From a bacterium (GTDB lineage: Bacteria > Verrucomicrobiota > Kiritimatiellia > UBA8416): a stretch of DNA of 14,243 nucleotides. The DNA is taken from assembly GCA_020048935.1 (NCBI GenBank), contig JAIFLS010000134.1:1-14243 (forward strand), in the 5' to 3' direction. Made by a program: the position numbers and the translations under genes. This document shows positions 12,849 to 14,243 of this stretch, piece after piece; position 1 is the first letter of the stretch, and every line of letters begins with the position of its first letter. The notes beneath the pieces were generated by a model. It was given only the letters and a program-made list of their open reading frames with translations, was not told the DNA's origin and ran no database searches.

Positions 12849-14243
12849 TTATATGCTAAAGTTGTCGTAGAAATCCTGATCCAACTGATAGTACTCGTGC
12901 GAGTGATCTTCCACGGGGATGAACTCGACCAACTGAACAGCATTCTTCCCCAGTCTAAGATCGAGGCAACTGCTACCGTCACTCTGGGTGACATTATGAT
13001 GACGGCATAGTGGTCTGCTTGCCTCTCGCAGACACTCGATGTCTTTCCGTGATGGATTACGTTCCCTGCCCCGCAATACCCAAGCGCGGTAGGGGTTGGC
13101 ATGCTCCTCGTCCAACAGGAGGGTTCGTGCCACATAGGGTTGACTTTGCTGCGGCAGTCTCACACGGACATCCATGTCCTGGGAGGCACGCGCCTTGCAA
13201 TTGGGATTCCATAGCACGCCAACGATGTGCCCATCTTCCCTTCGCGTAAAAAGGGAGTTCTCCGTGCGGTCCAAAACCGTTTCCCCGAGTTGCGAAAAGA
13301 ATTGGAACATGTTGAAGGTCGGCTTGGGAATGTCGTGGATGTTGATCATGCCGAAACCACCATGGAATTCGGCCCGCGGAATCGTCTCTTCCACGAAGAT
13401 ATCGGAAACCGCCCAATAAGAAAGGCTGTCAGGAGCCTGCGCCTCGCTCAGGGTACGGGCCAGGTAGGCCGCATTGAACGGGATATCATGGATAATCTCG
13501 TGAGTAGAGGTCGTACTGTTATACTCGGTTATATGCAAAGGCAACCCAGGGATGGGAGAGTTGTCGATCTCTTCACGCATCTGCTGGAAACGTGTGGGCA
13601 GAAAGGTTGGTGCCCTCAGTTCGTGATAGGTGAACTCGCCTCGACGATCTGACGATTGGACCGCATAGGAATGACTGGTCACAAAATCGACCGGTGTCTT
13701 CGTTTCATGGCAGAAGCGTAGAAAGGCATTGATATGCGCTTCAGTCCGGCCTGCCGTTGCCGGTCCTCCAACCCTGAAATCCTTATCAGCGGCTTTAACC
13801 GTCCTTGCGGTGTGCGCATAGAGCTTGTGGTATTCCTCCATGGTCGATGGCCAGAAACCATGCAGATTGGGTTCATTCCACACCTCATAATACCAGGTAC
13901 GCATCTCCTTCCTGCCGTACCGCTTGATACAGTGATTCATCAGCGATTCAATAAGGTCCTCCCACAGGCCATAGTCGCGTGGTGGCGTCGTATTCGCCTT
14001 CCAGCGCATCAGCGTGTGGTCGCCGCTCGCCAGCAATCTCGGCATAAAGCCTATTTCAAGAAAGGGACGAATACCGATATCCAGCAAGCGGTCGAAGATG
14101 AGGTCAATGAAGGCAAAGTTGTGCATGATGTCACCCGCACCGGCAAGAGCATTGTTGTCAAAGCCTAAGTCGTCAGGATTCTGCCCAAGGGGGCCTTGGT
14201 TGGCCCAGGAGCATAAGTCGGGCGAACCGGAAAGCAAGCCATG
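12849..14243 (-). CDS. GH39 family glycoside hydrolase (beta-xylosidase/alpha-L-iduronidase-like), 5' end outside window
   Basis: The frame is open through the right edge of the window (codons for His-Gly precede the TTG at 14237), so this is a C-terminal fragment of at least 464 residues, probably missing several tens of residues. GH39 retaining enzymes include beta-xylosidases and alpha-L-iduronidases. WYYEVWNEPNLHGFWPS carries the acid/base Glu (codon 13874-13872), and LPLHITEYNSTTS carries the nucleophile Glu (codon 13526-13524). FAFIDLIFDRLLDIGIRPFL followed by EIGFMP is typical of the family, as is the YWAVSDIFVE segment. The C-terminal part (about 330-462) is a beta-rich accessory domain. 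Export cannot be judged without the N-terminus. In this neighbourhood an iduronidase- or xylosidase-type activity on an oligosaccharide released by the lyase is plausible but not shown. Confidence 0.9.
   Translation of the reverse strand, partial: HGLLSGSPDLCSWANQGPLGQNPDDLGFDNNALAGAGDIMHNFAFIDLIFDRLLDIGIRPFLEIGFMPRLLASGDHTLMRWKANTTPPRDYGLWEDLIESLMNHCIKRYGRKEMRTWYYEVWNEPNLHGFWPSTMEEYHKLYAHTARTVKAADKDFRVGGPATAGRTEAHINAFLRFCHETKTPVDFVTSHSYAVQSSDRRGEFTYHELRAPTFLPTRFQQMREEIDNSPIPGLPLHITEYNSTTSTHEIIHDIPFNAAYLARTLSEAQAPDSLSYWAVSDIFVEETIPRAEFHGGFGMINIHDIPKPTFNMFQFFSQLGETVLDRTENSLFTRREDGHIVGVLWNPNCKARASQDMDVRVRLPQQSQPYVARTLLLDEEHANPYRAWVLRGRERNPSRKDIECLREASRPLCRHHNVTQSDGSSCLDLRLGKNAVQLVEFIPVEDHSHEYYQLDQDFYDNFSI

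Overview
The window looks like part of a polysaccharide-degradation locus from a bacterium of the PVC group, most likely a Kiritimatiellota, Lentisphaerota or other verrucomicrobial lineage. This is an inference from three things: the crowding of glycoside hydrolases with a sulfatase remnant, protein families I associate with that group (GH95-like, DUF5703-like, heparinase II/III-like), and a CCAAC-type intergenic repeat. No rRNA or other taxonomic marker is present. I found no tRNA, rRNA, CRISPR array or transposase.

Plus strand, 1-3073. The left edge cuts a protein whose C-terminal beta-rich domain is broken by a frameshift near 347. A small stand-alone GreA/GreB-type protein follows at 513-995. 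Next comes an imperfect inverted-repeat element built from CCAAC units (1030-1120), then a good promoter and ribosome binding site, then a heparinase II/III-type lyase (1235-3073). The lyase stop codon overlaps the stop codon of the convergent GH95-like gene.

Minus strand, 14243-3070, read in transcription order. A GH39 enzyme (5' end outside the window) and a GH29 alpha-L-fucosidase come first, followed by the wreck of a sulfatase gene that once began 2 nt after the fucosidase stop. An intergenic region of about 340 bases holds a tandem 16-bp repeat and a promoter/operator candidate. It feeds a tightly overlapping three-gene module: HisC-like aminotransferase, D-2-hydroxyacid dehydrogenase and EamA transporter. 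Next are a divergent GH29-like enzyme, a small coupled ORF and the N-terminal remnant of a DUF5703-type protein. Last are two coupled small membrane proteins with coiled-coil-like regions and the GH95-like enzyme.

Taken together, the lyase, the GH29, GH95 and GH39 enzymes and the lost sulfatase point to breakdown of a fucose-containing, probably sulfated and uronic-acid-containing glycan. None of the enzymes with a visible N-terminus has a clear signal peptide. The locus has no TonB-dependent or SusD-type genes, so these enzymes may act inside the cell on imported fragments. Two or three genes are decayed, so the locus is either eroding or the contig contains indel errors. The most unusual parts are the coupled pair of small membrane proteins before GH95, and the aminotransferase/dehydrogenase/exporter module, whose dehydrogenase lacks both members of the usual Glu-His catalytic pair.
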